Source: Saccharospirillum sp. MSK14-1 (GTDB lineage Bacteria > Pseudomonadota > Gammaproteobacteria > Pseudomonadales > Natronospirillaceae). Taken from it: 64,000 nt of DNA. Both the position numbers and the translations under genes were made by a program. The notes below the pieces were generated by a model. That model was not told the DNA's origin, did no database searches, and saw only the letters and a program-made list of their open reading frames with translations. Location: positions 930,001-994,000 of the forward strand of contig NZ_MIES01000026.1 in the NCBI RefSeq assembly GCF_003054965.1. Direction: 5' to 3'. Positions 1 through 8,130 of the stretch are shown here, one piece after another; position 1 is the stretch's first letter; the number at the start of each line of letters is the position of its first letter.

Positions 1-72
1 GGTGGCAGGTTGTTTTTTTGGTGCATAAGTAAAGCTTATGGTTTCTATAAGTAGAGAGCCAGTTTACAGCCG

Positions 73-84
73 TTGGCTAGCCAA
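73..84. promoter_or_regulatory. 12-bp perfect palindrome upstream of betC
   Basis: TTGGCTAGCCAA reads identically on both strands and ends 58 bases before the betC start. A TATAGT at 123-128 with ATGACG at 101-106 (16-base spacer) could be a weak -10/-35 pair just downstream, so the palindrome may be an operator. No regulator gene for it is visible in the window. Operator function is inference. Confidence 0.3.
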
Positions 85-142
85 ACACCATGACAAAGAC
101 ATGACGTTCCATTTGAATTTCTTATAGTCAGAGTGATCAAAG

Positions 143-1666
143 ATGACTGCCAGCCAACCCAATATTCTGATCCTTATGGCCGACCAACTGGCCGCACCCA
201 CCTTGTCGATCCACGATCCGGACAGCCCGGTACAGACGCCGAATATCCAATCCATGGCCGACCGCGGGGTGGTATTCGAGTCGGCTTACTGCAATAGCCC
301 ACTCTGTGCGCCATCGCGGTTTGTGTTTATGACCGGTCGCCTGCCATCGAAAATCGGCGCTTATGACAACGCCGCCGAGCTGCGTTCGGATGTGCCCACC
401 TTTGCGCATTATCTGCGCGAAATCGGTTACCAGACGGCGTTGTCGGGCAAGATGCATTTTTGCGGCCCGGATCAGTTGCACGGTTTCGAGCAGCGCTTTA
501 CCACCGACATCTATCCGGCCGATTACGGCTGGGCGGTCAACTGGGACGGTGATGCCAGCCGGCCGACCTGGTATCACGACATGTCATCGGTCACCCAGGC
601 CGGACCCTGTGTACGCTCCAATCAGCTCGATTTCGATGACGAGGTGGTGTTTCACGCCAAGCGTTACCTTTACGACCGGGCGCGCGATGACGCCGGTGAT
701 CGTCCCTTCTGCCTGACCGTGTCGATGACTCATCCGCACGATCCGTACGCCATTCCCAAGGAATACTGGGACCGCTACCGCGAAGAAGACATCAAGCTGC
801 CATCGCTGAGTTATGCCGATGCGCCGAGCGATCCGCATTCCGAACGCCTGCGCTCGCTCTATCAGGTCGATACCACTGAGATCAGCGACCAACAAATCCG
901 CAACGCCCGTCGCGCTTATTACGGCGCCATCAGTTATGTCGATGATCAGATTGGCGAGTTGCTGAATACCCTGGAAGAAACCGGCATGGCCGAGAACACC
1001 ATCGTGGTGTTCTGTGGCGATCATGGCGACATGCTCGGTGAGCGTGGCCTCTGGTACAAGATGAGCTTCTTCGAGTGGTCAACGCGGGTGCCGATGATCG
1101 TTTGCGCACCCAAACAATTCTCACCCCGTCGGGTAGCCGAAAGCGTGTCAACGATGGACCTGTTGCCAACACTGGTGGAACTGGCTGGCGGCGGCATCGA
1201 CTACGCCACCGATCTGGAAGGCCGCAGCCTGGTGCCGCATCTGACTGGCCGCGGTGGTCACGACGAAGTGATTGGCGAATACATGGGCGAAGGTACCGCC
1301 GCGCCGGTGCTGATGATTCGCCGTGGTAATTACAAGTTCATTCATTCGCCGATCGACCCCGATCAGCTCTACAACCTGGCCGACGATCCGCATGAAATTC
1401 GCAATCTGATTGATGAGCCTGCTGAAGCGGAACGCGTGGCCGCCTTGCGTCAGGAGATTGCCGACAACTGGGATCTGGATGCGGTGCATCAGGATGTACT
1501 CGACAGTCAGCGTCGTCGGCGCCTGGTCGCCAGCGCCTTGAGCAAAGGCAAGGTCACGCCTTGGGATCATCAGCCTCATACCGACGCCAGTGTGCAATAC
1601 ATGCGCAACACTCTGGATTTGGGTGATCTGGAAAAACGCGCTCGTTTTCCAAGGGTGGCCGATTGA
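143..1666 (+). CDS. betC: choline-sulfatase
   Basis: Predicted to hydrolyse choline-O-sulfate to choline and sulfate, feeding choline into betaine metabolism. The 507-residue protein is a sulfatase of the alkaline-phosphatase superfamily: an N-terminal metal-binding segment (ILMADQ, residues 10-15), and the CAPSR signature at 55-59, whose Cys55 would be converted to formylglycine. A GDHGDMLGE metal/substrate segment lies near residue 295, and a choline-sulfatase-type C-terminal region follows. There is no signal peptide, so it should be cytoplasmic. The ATG at 143 is kept because it gives the usual short lead into the first strand. The next gene is a choline/betaine-type binding protein 52 bases downstream, which supports the substrate assignment. 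No betA, betB or betI is seen nearby. Confidence 0.92.
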   Translation: MTASQPNILILMADQLAAPTLSIHDPDSPVQTPNIQSMADRGVVFESAYCNSPLCAPSRFVFMTGRLPSKIGAYDNAAELRSDVPTFAHYLREIGYQTALSGKMHFCGPDQLHGFEQRFTTDIYPADYGWAVNWDGDASRPTWYHDMSSVTQAGPCVRSNQLDFDDEVVFHAKRYLYDRARDDAGDRPFCLTVSMTHPHDPYAIPKEYWDRYREEDIKLPSLSYADAPSDPHSERLRSLYQVDTTEISDQQIRNARRAYYGAISYVDDQIGELLNTLEETGMAENTIVVFCGDHGDMLGERGLWYKMSFFEWSTRVPMIVCAPKQFSPRRVAESVSTMDLLPTLVELAGGGIDYATDLEGRSLVPHLTGRGGHDEVIGEYMGEGTAAPVLMIRRGNYKFIHSPIDPDQLYNLADDPHEIRNLIDEPAEAERVAALRQEIADNWDLDAVHQDVLDSQRRRRLVASALSKGKVTPWDHQPHTDASVQYMRNTLDLGDLEKRARFPRVAD

Positions 1667-1718
1667 GGCCACCTTCTTTCAACCAACCCATCGACCGACA
1701 CAACCAAGAGGAAGCATT

Positions 1719-2663
1719 ATGAAACACTTCTTTCGCCCGGGACTGATCTCCCTGGCCATCTGCGCCGGTGCCGTCGCGACGGCGGCTCAGGCAGAGGTGG
1801 CCGAGCAATGTCAGACCGTACGTTTCAGCGACCCGGGCTGGACCGATATTGGCGTCACCAATGCCATGACCACCACCGTGCTGGAAGGGCTTGGCTATGA
1901 GACCGATGTCAGCCTGCTGGCGGTGCCCATCGGTTTTCAGGCGCTGGGCAGTAACGAAATTGACGTTTTCCTGGGCAACTGGATGCCCGCGCAGCAAGGT
2001 TTCTTTGATGAATACCGGGATGGTTTTGATCAGGTCCGCGCTAATCTCGAAGGCGCTAAATTCACGCTGGCTGTACCGCAGTATGTTCAGGATGCTGGCG
2101 TAGAAAGTTTCGCTGACTTGGCCGAATACGGTGAACAATTCGACCATTATATTTACGGCATTGAACCGGGTGCGCCCGCCAATGAATCCATTCAGGCCAT
2201 GATCGACAGTGATGACTTTGGTCTGGACGATTGGGAATTGGTGGAATCGAGCGAACAGGCCATGCTCAATCAGGTGGGACGTCAGGTGCGCGGTGAAGAC
2301 TTTGTTGTGTTCCTGGCGTGGGAGCCACACCCGATGAACCTGCGTTTTGATCTGGCGTATTTGTCCGGCGGCGATGACTACTTCGGCCCCAACTATGGTG
2401 GCGCTACGGTCTACACCCTGACCCGGAAAGGCTATACCGATGAATGTGCGAACGTCGGTCAGCTGCTGGCGAATCTGGAATTCAGTCTGGATATGGAAAG
2501 CGGCGTTATGGGTGAAGTGCTCCGCGGCGACGCCGATGCACAAAGCGCGGCACGCGCCTACCTGATTGAAAACCCCCAGGTGCTCGATGCCTGGTTAGAC
2601 GGTGTTGAAACCGTGGAGGGCGAGCCCGGCCTGGCCGCTGTGCGCAGCCACCTCGGTCTGTAA
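1719..2663 (+). CDS. choX: choline/glycine-betaine ABC transporter substrate-binding protein
   Basis: Predicted periplasmic binding protein of the OpuAC/ChoX family for choline or betaine uptake. The open frame extends upstream to 1590, but the ATG at 1719 has a good Shine-Dalgarno (AGAGGAAG, 1707-1714) and starts a clean signal peptide of about 23 residues ending AQA. The mature protein of about 290 residues has the family features: an early GWTDIG segment and several Trp residues (for example LGNWMPAQ) of the type that form an aromatic box around quaternary ammonium groups. It follows betC and is closed by a strong terminator. No permease or ATPase genes are next to it, so the rest of the transporter must be elsewhere or to the left of the window. 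ChoX versus a betaine-specific protein cannot be decided from sequence. Confidence 0.82.
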   Translation: MKHFFRPGLISLAICAGAVATAAQAEVAEQCQTVRFSDPGWTDIGVTNAMTTTVLEGLGYETDVSLLAVPIGFQALGSNEIDVFLGNWMPAQQGFFDEYRDGFDQVRANLEGAKFTLAVPQYVQDAGVESFADLAEYGEQFDHYIYGIEPGAPANESIQAMIDSDDFGLDDWELVESSEQAMLNQVGRQVRGEDFVVFLAWEPHPMNLRFDLAYLSGGDDYFGPNYGGATVYTLTRKGYTDECANVGQLLANLEFSLDMESGVMGEVLRGDADAQSAARAYLIENPQVLDAWLDGVETVEGEPGLAAVRSHLGL

Positions 2664-2698
2664 TCCTGCTTTACGTCTCCCCCTTGTCTTCGAGGGTT

Positions 2699-2731
2699 GC
2701 CTCTGCCGTTTTGCGGCAGGGGCTTTTTTAT
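2699..2731 (+). terminator. rho-independent terminator after the binding-protein gene
   Basis: CCTCTGCCG pairs with CGGCAGGGG around a TTTT loop (one G-T pair), followed by CTTTTTTA. It lies 36 bases after the stop codon at 2663 and would end the betC-choX transcript. Confidence 0.85.
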
Positions 2732-2742
2732 GCGCCTAATGA

Positions 2743-2769
2743 TCAAGTTGGCTAAGTTTGGGTCGATAA
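2743..2769 (+). promoter_or_regulatory. possible FliA (sigma-28) promoter for the chemoreceptor gene
   Basis: TCAAGTTG (2743-2750), then exactly 11 bases, then GTCGATAA (2762-2769). The enterobacterial sigma-28 consensus is TAAAGTTT-N11-GCCGATAA, so 6 of 8 and 7 of 8 positions match at the right spacing. Its position 126 bases before a chemoreceptor start fits a flagellar-class promoter. Not tested. Confidence 0.5.
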
Positions 2770-2894
2770 CAACCGAAATAGGCTTGAATTGACTTGAACA
2801 TACCGAACCCTCGGCCAATTCTCCGTTGTTTCAGGCCCGCCGTCGTCCGGCTTTGCTAAACTGGACGTTTTGTATTCTTCGGACGAGGTCGACC

Positions 2895-4727
2895 ATGCTG
2901 TCAGTTAAATCATTGCATCCCAATCGTTGGTCGCTGTTTGTGCGCACCCAGGTGTTGGTTGCATTGATGGTGGTGTTGTTGGCCGTTGGTTTTGCCTGGG
3001 TGTTGTTCGATCTGCAGCAGTTGGTGGAGCGTAACCGTCAGCAAATTGAGCGTGTCGATCAGCAACAAGCCACGCTGGCGCACCAAAATGAAGTGGTGCA
3101 AGCGCAGAAAGCTCAGTTAACACAACAGCAGGAAACCCTCGAAGACCAGCGCAATGCGCTGGTGTTACAGCAGCAAGCCAGTGTGGTGTTGCAGCTTTAT
3201 CCGGAATTTTTGTTTTGGCGCTTTGCCGCCACGGCCTCCCAATCGAACACGGATATTGGCGAGGGGGATCGCGCTGAAACGCAGCTGCGTGAAGCGGTGG
3301 CGGTATTGTCGGATCTCGATGCTGACCTTGGCGAAGCCATGGATGTCTTCCTGCTGGATCTCGACACCTTTAATGAGCGCATCAGCGAAGCCATTGACGC
3401 CTTCCGCGACGGCGACGACGCCGGTGGCCGTCGTATCGTCCAAACTACCCAAACCCCGTTTATTTCCATGAACACCATGGCGGAAGTGGTGGCCGATATG
3501 GCTAACGAAGCGGTGGTGGCGGCTAATGGTCGGGTGGCGACTTCCTTGCAAGAACTCGAAGCCACGGTGCTCGATGTTGAACAGGCCGCCGCCAGTGTTG
3601 CCGAAGCCGGGAACGTTTTGTCGGCGGACATTGAATTGGTGGTTGAGCAGGCTGACGCCACCGGCGTGCAGGGTTGGATTACGCTGGCGATCATCGGTGT
3701 GTTGTTTTTGGCGGTCGGCTGGGTGTTATCGCGGTCGGTCAGTGGGCCTGTACTGCAACTGCAACGGTCGATCAAACACATTGACGAGACCGCCGATCTG
3801 ACTGAACGGATTCACCTAAGACGCCACGACGAAGTGGGGCTGATTGCCCAGAGCGTGAATGCCATGTTGCAAAGCTTTGGCGACATCATCCGCGATGTGC
3901 GCCAGGGCGCCGGCGCGGTGGCAGGGCGCGTGGGCGATAACAGCCGCGCGAATGAAGAAGTCGGCCGCATTCTCGACCAGTTAAACGAAGAAGTGGAGCA
4001 GGTGGCCGCGGCCATCAATGAACTCTCGGCGACGGTGCGCGGCATCAATGAAAGTACCTCGGCGGCGGCAGAGCGGGCGTCCCAGGCTGAGCAGGAATGC
4101 CGTTTGGGGGCGGAGCGTTCCCGGGCCAGTGGTGAGCAGGAAGCGCGCCTGCAAAATGAAATCAGCACCGCCTCGACTAACCTGAATCGTCTGGCCGAGC
4201 GCGCCGGCGATATTCAGGCCGTCATCGACGTCATTCAGGAAGTTTCTGAACAAACCAATTTGTTGGCGTTGAACGCGGCCATCGAAGCGGCCAGGGCTGG
4301 CGAATATGGCCGCGGTTTTGCGGTAGTCGCCGAGGAAGTACGGACTCTGGCACAGAAAACCGAAAACTCCTCCGCTGAAATTAAAACCATGATTGAACAG
4401 TTTGCGGCCGAAGTAGGCACCACGGTCGAGGCCATGGGGCACGCTGTTGAGTCGGCTCAGGCAGCGGGTGAGCTCAGTGAAGAAGCCAGCCAGGTGATGG
4501 ATGGTGTCTTCGCCATCGTTGCGGAAATCCGCGCCACCAACGAACACATTTCCCAGGCCACACAAGAGCAAAGCGAAGCCACCGATTCCATCGACGGCAG
4601 TGTGACCAGCATTGCTGGCTTGATCTCCCAGGTCGCCGATCAGGCGCAGCACACCGTGGCCGGTGTGCACGAAATCGCTGAACAGTCCGATCGGCTGCAG
4701 CGACAAACGGAGCGCTTTACGGTTTAG
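2895..4727 (+). CDS. methyl-accepting chemotaxis protein
   Basis: Transmembrane chemoreceptor of about 610 residues that should signal through CheW/CheA. The start at 2895 is chosen over the in-frame upstream codon at 2826 because GGACGAGG (2881-2888) is a usable ribosome site and the protein then begins just before TM1 (about residues 17-38). A Gln/Glu-rich coiled coil (40-95) and an extracytoplasmic helical domain follow, then TM2 (about 260-278), a HAMP domain (about 280-335) and the methyl-accepting domain. The kinase-interaction hairpin tip is plain near residues 447-490 ([19 protein letters not shown]). The helical sensor region does not identify a ligand. A candidate FliA promoter precedes it. 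No other chemotaxis genes are in the window. Confidence 0.93.
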   Translation: MLSVKSLHPNRWSLFVRTQVLVALMVVLLAVGFAWVLFDLQQLVERNRQQIERVDQQQATLAHQNEVVQAQKAQLTQQQETLEDQRNALVLQQQASVVLQLYPEFLFWRFAATASQSNTDIGEGDRAETQLREAVAVLSDLDADLGEAMDVFLLDLDTFNERISEAIDAFRDGDDAGGRRIVQTTQTPFISMNTMAEVVADMANEAVVAANGRVATSLQELEATVLDVEQAAASVAEAGNVLSADIELVVEQADATGVQGWITLAIIGVLFLAVGWVLSRSVSGPVLQLQRSIKHIDETADLTERIHLRRHDEVGLIAQSVNAMLQSFGDIIRDVRQGAGAVAGRVGDNSRANEEVGRILDQLNEEVEQVAAAINELSATVRGINESTSAAAERASQAEQECRLGAERSRASGEQEARLQNEISTASTNLNRLAERAGDIQAVIDVIQEVSEQTNLLALNAAIEAARAGEYGRGFAVVAEEVRTLAQKTENSSAEIKTMIEQFAAEVGTTVEAMGHAVESAQAAGELSEEASQVMDGVFAIVAEIRATNEHISQATQEQSEATDSIDGSVTSIAGLISQVADQAQHTVAGVHEIAEQSDRLQRQTERFTV

Positions 4728-4860
4728 TCTTCAGCCGTGGTTGCATTCCTCTGTGGTCTATGGTGATTTGATCGCACCGTCGGTGAGCAAAGGCGTTATC
4801 TGAGCCGAGCAGTATTGGTTGGCGGCGTTTAATCACTTCTCTGGCCAGGGATAATGTCTG

Positions 4861-5646
4861 ATGAACGTTCGTCGGTGGCAAACCGTCTTGTTCCAATTAA
4901 AGCGTCAGATCTGGGTACTGCTGTTGCTGCTCTTCAGCCCGGTGTCGGTGCTGGCAGAAGAGGCGGGCTTTTCTCATTTCTCACCGATCTCTGAAACAAC
5001 CTTTCCTGCCTTTCCGCTGGCGGCTGATTCGCTTCAGGATATCCGACTGCATCAGTTGGAATTGGATGAATATTATCGCCATGACTTGCAGACCTTTACC
5101 CGGCGCCTGGAAGCCTACCGACGCACGCTGGAAGAAGCCCGCCAATCACTGGAAGCGCAACGCGAAGACGAAGAGCAGGTCAGTATTGATGCCTGGCGTC
5201 ATAAAGAACAACTGCGCCATGCGTCGGTGGAGTGGGAGCAGCGTCGCCAAGCACTGGAGCAGCAGCGAACCGATACCGAGCAGGCATTTTCTCAGGGCAA
5301 CATCAGCCGCCCGATGTATGTATCGCAACTGGATGAGTATCGGCAGGGCATTGTGCAATACAAGGCGTTTCATGAACGCTATCGACGCGCACGAGCGGTG
5401 TTTGATCGGGCGCATCAATCATTCAGCGAATACCTTGAGCGTACCTACCGTCCGGGTATTGATGCCTATCAACGAGCGGTTCGCGAATCACTGGAGCCAG
5501 AGCAGCAACGTCAGAGATTGTTGATGGCACGCTATGAAGAACGTCGGTTGTGGTGCCTGGCGGTGATTGATGAACTTAAGTCCATTGAGGAAGAAACGGC
5601 TCGTCAAGAAACGTTGGCACGATTAAAAGAGGAAGCCGGCCTATGA
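4861..5646 (+). CDS. exported coiled-coil protein, unknown function
   Basis: I do not recognise this 261-residue protein. It starts with a basic stretch, then a hydrophobic signal peptide ending near residue 32 (VSVLA). The mature part from about residue 60 onward is almost wholly helical and rich in Glu, Gln, Arg and Leu, so a coiled coil in the periplasm is likely. The ATG at 4861 follows CAGGG (4846-4850). Its stop overlaps the start of the next gene (ATGA at 5643), so the two are translationally coupled and probably form a complex of an exported coiled-coil subunit with an inner-membrane partner. No catalytic motif is seen. Confidence 0.7.
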   Translation: MNVRRWQTVLFQLKRQIWVLLLLLFSPVSVLAEEAGFSHFSPISETTFPAFPLAADSLQDIRLHQLELDEYYRHDLQTFTRRLEAYRRTLEEARQSLEAQREDEEQVSIDAWRHKEQLRHASVEWEQRRQALEQQRTDTEQAFSQGNISRPMYVSQLDEYRQGIVQYKAFHERYRRARAVFDRAHQSFSEYLERTYRPGIDAYQRAVRESLEPEQQRQRLLMARYEERRLWCLAVIDELKSIEEETARQETLARLKEEAGL

Positions 5647-6089
5647 ATGGCAGTGGATTTTCGTTGATGACGCTGTTGCAAACCATGACGCTGAGCGAAA
5701 CCTTGTACTTTGTTTGGCGGGTTATCAGCCAACTGATTTTGCCCATTGTGCTGGTGCCAGCGTTGTGTGTCTCGGTGGTAGCGTGGGTGCGTCGTGGTAA
5801 GGGTTTTTTCAGGCTGGAAAGTTCGCTGGCCATGATGTTCTGTTTGATCGGCGGCACCCTGGGTTTTGCCGCCGGTTTCAGTCGCAGCCCGGTGGTGGAC
5901 GTTGCGTTAACGGCATCGGTGTCACTGGTGGTGACTTTGTTGGGTTATAGCTTTGTGATCAAAAAAGACGTCAACGAAGGCGTGCGTCATGCCGTGCCGA
6001 CCGCCTTGCTGGGCTTTGTTTTGACGCTGTGGATCGCCTTGCTGGTGGCAACCGCCTTTCGGTTTGAATGGCAGGCGATGATTGCCTGA
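5643..6089 (+). CDS. four-helix inner-membrane protein, unknown function
   Basis: A 148-residue hydrophobic protein with about four predicted membrane helices (roughly 18-42, 58-78, 83-103 and 120-141) joined by short loops. I cannot assign a family. Its ATG overlaps the stop of the upstream coiled-coil gene, which implies coupled translation and a shared job. The next gene is on the opposite strand, convergent, only seven bases away, with no clear terminator between them. Confidence 0.68.
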   Translation: MNGSGFSLMTLLQTMTLSETLYFVWRVISQLILPIVLVPALCVSVVAWVRRGKGFFRLESSLAMMFCLIGGTLGFAAGFSRSPVVDVALTASVSLVVTLLGYSFVIKKDVNEGVRHAVPTALLGFVLTLWIALLVATAFRFEWQAMIA

Positions 6090-6096
6090 GTTCGCC

Positions 6097-6843
6097 TTAG
6101 AGCGAATTCCACAGGGTATTAAAAATCGTCTGCTGAGTGTTGGCGATGGTCGGTGAATTAATCACCACCGCTGTCGGTAAATCGCCATGGCTCAGTGAAA
6201 TCATCGCCATCTTTGGTGGATAGATCGCAATGTAACTGCCAGCGTGTTCGCTCGAGGCTTCGTCGATCCATTTCCGATCCGCCAGTGCGGCTTCTTCGCC
6301 GCCTTCGCCGATGGCAATCACCCGTACATTAATCCCCAGCTTGACGCGCTGGCGGGTGTAATTCGGAAAGGGACGGTACAGGTATTTACGAATCGCCTTG
6401 GCAGAATAGATGCAGTAGGACGGGTCTTCCTGTTCGCTGACGGTGGAGAGAATGTCTTTAAGCACCAGCTCAATGCCATCGTCGCCTTCGTAGTAATGCA
6501 CATCGGCATTACCGGTGGCCGGGCGCAGGTGGCTCAGTTCGGGGATGACTTTTTCATCCAGCAATTCCATCGCTTCACTGACTTGCTGCTGATGATTCAG
6601 CGCCAGTTCCTTTAAGCGTTTTGGCGGCTCGGCGCTGAAGTGGCGGCGCTTGCCTTTGGGAAAATAACTGACCACGCCTTTTTGCTGCATGCGTTTTAGC
6701 AGTTCGTGGGTGGTACCGCGGTTGATGCCCGCGCGGTCGGCGATGTCGCGAATCGATGCCGGGCCCGATTGCAGCAGTGCCAGATAGATGCGCGTTTCAC
6801 GCGGCTCTAAACCAAAAGTGCGCAATACATCTGCGGTATTCAT
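6097..6843 (-). CDS. TrmB-like winged-helix transcriptional regulator
   Basis: A 248-residue DNA-binding protein. Residues 5-75 form a TrmB-type winged helix (GLEPRETRIYLALLQSG then SIRDIADRAGINRGTTHELL). A linker helix and a ligand/dimer-type C-terminal domain (about 110-245) follow, like the phospholipase-D-fold effector domains of this family. TrmB proteins are best known as sugar-responsive regulators in archaea; bacterial members exist but their effectors are mostly unknown. The start overlaps the stop of the flavin-reductase gene (ATGA at 6843), so the two are co-transcribed and coupled. It may control the reductase/ubiD cluster, but no operator is obvious. Confidence 0.8.
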   Translation of the reverse strand: MNTADVLRTFGLEPRETRIYLALLQSGPASIRDIADRAGINRGTTHELLKRMQQKGVVSYFPKGKRRHFSAEPPKRLKELALNHQQQVSEAMELLDEKVIPELSHLRPATGNADVHYYEGDDGIELVLKDILSTVSEQEDPSYCIYSAKAIRKYLYRPFPNYTRQRVKLGINVRVIAIGEGGEEAALADRKWIDEASSEHAGSYIAIYPPKMAMISLSHGDLPTAVVINSPTIANTQQTIFNTLWNSL

Positions 6844-6845
6844 CA

Positions 6846-7556
6846 GGCTGTCCTCGGGGCAAATTGAAAGACGTCGCTGAGCATGGCGTCGGGCCGAAAA
6901 CCATGTTCGGTCAGCGCATCCAGCAGGGTGTAGACCATGGCGGGTGAACCGCAGCAGATTGCTTGGCAGGCCTGCAAATTGTCGTGATCACCGTGAATGG
7001 CGTGTACCAGCATCTGGTGTTTGTCGTCCCAATGACCCTGTTCGAAAATCAGCGCTGAGGTGTGGACGTTGTCGTATTGATCGGCCCAGTTTTCTGCGCG
7101 TTCCAGCATATACAGCTGACTCAGACGGTGGCCGGACCAGTACAGATAGATGGGCCGGGTGGCGCCGTTGGCGAGCAGATCTTCGAGCACGGATTTGACC
7201 TGACTGAAGCCAGTGCCTGAAGCAATTAACAGCAAGGGACCGGTTTCCGCGGGCAGATTGCTCAGCCGCGTGTCACCGCCGGGAGTGGTGAAGTCGATGG
7301 CTTTGGCCTGCTTTAGCCAGTTGATCAGGCCATCGGCCTGGTCGGTTCCCGCCTGAATGTGCAATTCGATGCAAGGTGTTTTGGGCGCTGAGGCGATGGT
7401 GTAGTAAAGGTCGCTGAAACCGGGAATGCGCAGTTCCAGATACTGACCGGCCTCAAACGGATAGTCGTCGAGCGGTTTCAGTTGCACCTGCCAGACATCG
7501 CCCGTTAAGGCTTTCAAGTCGTGAAGGGTGGCAGTGTGCAGCGGGGTTTCGGACAC
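6846..7556 (-). CDS. fre: NAD(P)H-flavin reductase / ferredoxin-reductase-like protein
   Basis: Ferredoxin-NADP reductase superfamily. The N-terminal flavin barrel (EAGQYLELRIPG, then YYTIASAP) is followed by an NAD(P)-binding half (LLLIASGTGFSQVKS and a late CCGSPAMVY). E. coli has fre next to ubiD and many pseudomonads keep a similar gene there, which fits this position. The frame opens at TTG 7583, but GTG at 7556 is favoured because ACGGAGCG sits 5-12 bases upstream of it. The usual Arg of the RxYS/T flavin-binding motif appears to be Leu (LYYT). The stop TGA lies at 6843-6845 and overlaps the trmB-like start. The coding region is given without that stop. The ribosome site is inside a hairpin (see the 7562-7611 entry). 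Confidence 0.75.
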
Positions 7557-7561
7557 AAAAA

Positions 7562-7611
7562 CGCTCCGTTTGGTGCATGTCAATGGACATTATACACAGT
7601 CAAACGGAGCG
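7562..7611 (-). promoter_or_regulatory. 11-bp stem hairpin overlapping the fre ribosome-binding site
   Basis: On the minus strand CGCTCCGTTTG (7611-7601) pairs perfectly with CAAACGGAGCG (7572-7562), with a 28-base loop that itself holds a 5-bp stem (ATGTC/GACAT at 7577-7590). The 3' arm is followed by TTTTT and then GTG. The same stem therefore looks like a terminator for the upstream YgjV-like gene and also buries the GGAG ribosome site of the flavin-reductase start. A TATAAT also lies in the loop. It could be an attenuator or a simple terminator; the choice is inference. Confidence 0.55.
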
Positions 7612-7629
7612 CTGAATGGGGCTGGCTGT

Positions 7630-8043
7630 TTAGGCGGCGAGCGATTCGCTGTGCTGCAGCGAGGCCGCGTTCTGCTCGAGCAATTCCAGCGCTACCGGCT
7701 GGTTGCCACGGTAGCTGACGCGAATACGCTGACCGGCTTGCAAGGCGGATGCCTGCGGCAAGCTTTGCACCAGAATGTTTTGCACATAGGCGTCGCCGGC
7801 ATCGAAATCGACCTGGTTCAGCGGAGCCGGGCGGCGGTAAATCTGCCACAGATGAACGACGTCGATCAGTACGATAAAACCGTTCAACAAAGCGACCGGC
7901 CAGGCTTGGATCAGCAAGCCGTAGCTGGCGAAGGTGCCAGCGCCAACCAGGTTGATCCAGCGCAGTTTGCGGATGTCAGCCATCATCAACGAGATGGCGA
8001 TCAACACGGAACCGAGGTAGCCGTAAACTTCTAACCACTGCAT
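7630..8043 (-). CDS. small inner-membrane protein, YgjV-like
   Basis: A 137-residue protein with about three N-terminal membrane helices (roughly 5-22, 28-46 and 50-68) and a soluble tail of about 65 residues. The membrane part (LGSVLIAISLMMADIRKLRWIN) resembles the bacterial YgjV inner-membrane family, whose function is not known. The ATG at 8043 begins MQWLEVYGYLG. It lies between ubiD and the flavin-reductase gene on the same strand and ends just before the 7562-7611 hairpin. Confidence 0.65.
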   Translation of the reverse strand: MQWLEVYGYLGSVLIAISLMMADIRKLRWINLVGAGTFASYGLLIQAWPVALLNGFIVLIDVVHLWQIYRRPAPLNQVDFDAGDAYVQNILVQSLPQASALQAGQRIRVSYRGNQPVALELLEQNAASLQHSESLAA

Positions 8044-8130
8044 TTAATGCGTGTCCTTTCCTGAGATACTTGAACGAGTGGTCAGGATTTTATGGATGAA
8101 TGCGAGGAAATCAAGCTGGAGCCTTGCGAC

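Noticed and set aside
1554-2543. A 329-residue open frame antisense to the choX-like gene.
   Set aside because: It is a shadow of a GC-rich coding region. The protein has no recognisable motif and the plus-strand gene has a signal peptide, family match and ribosome site.
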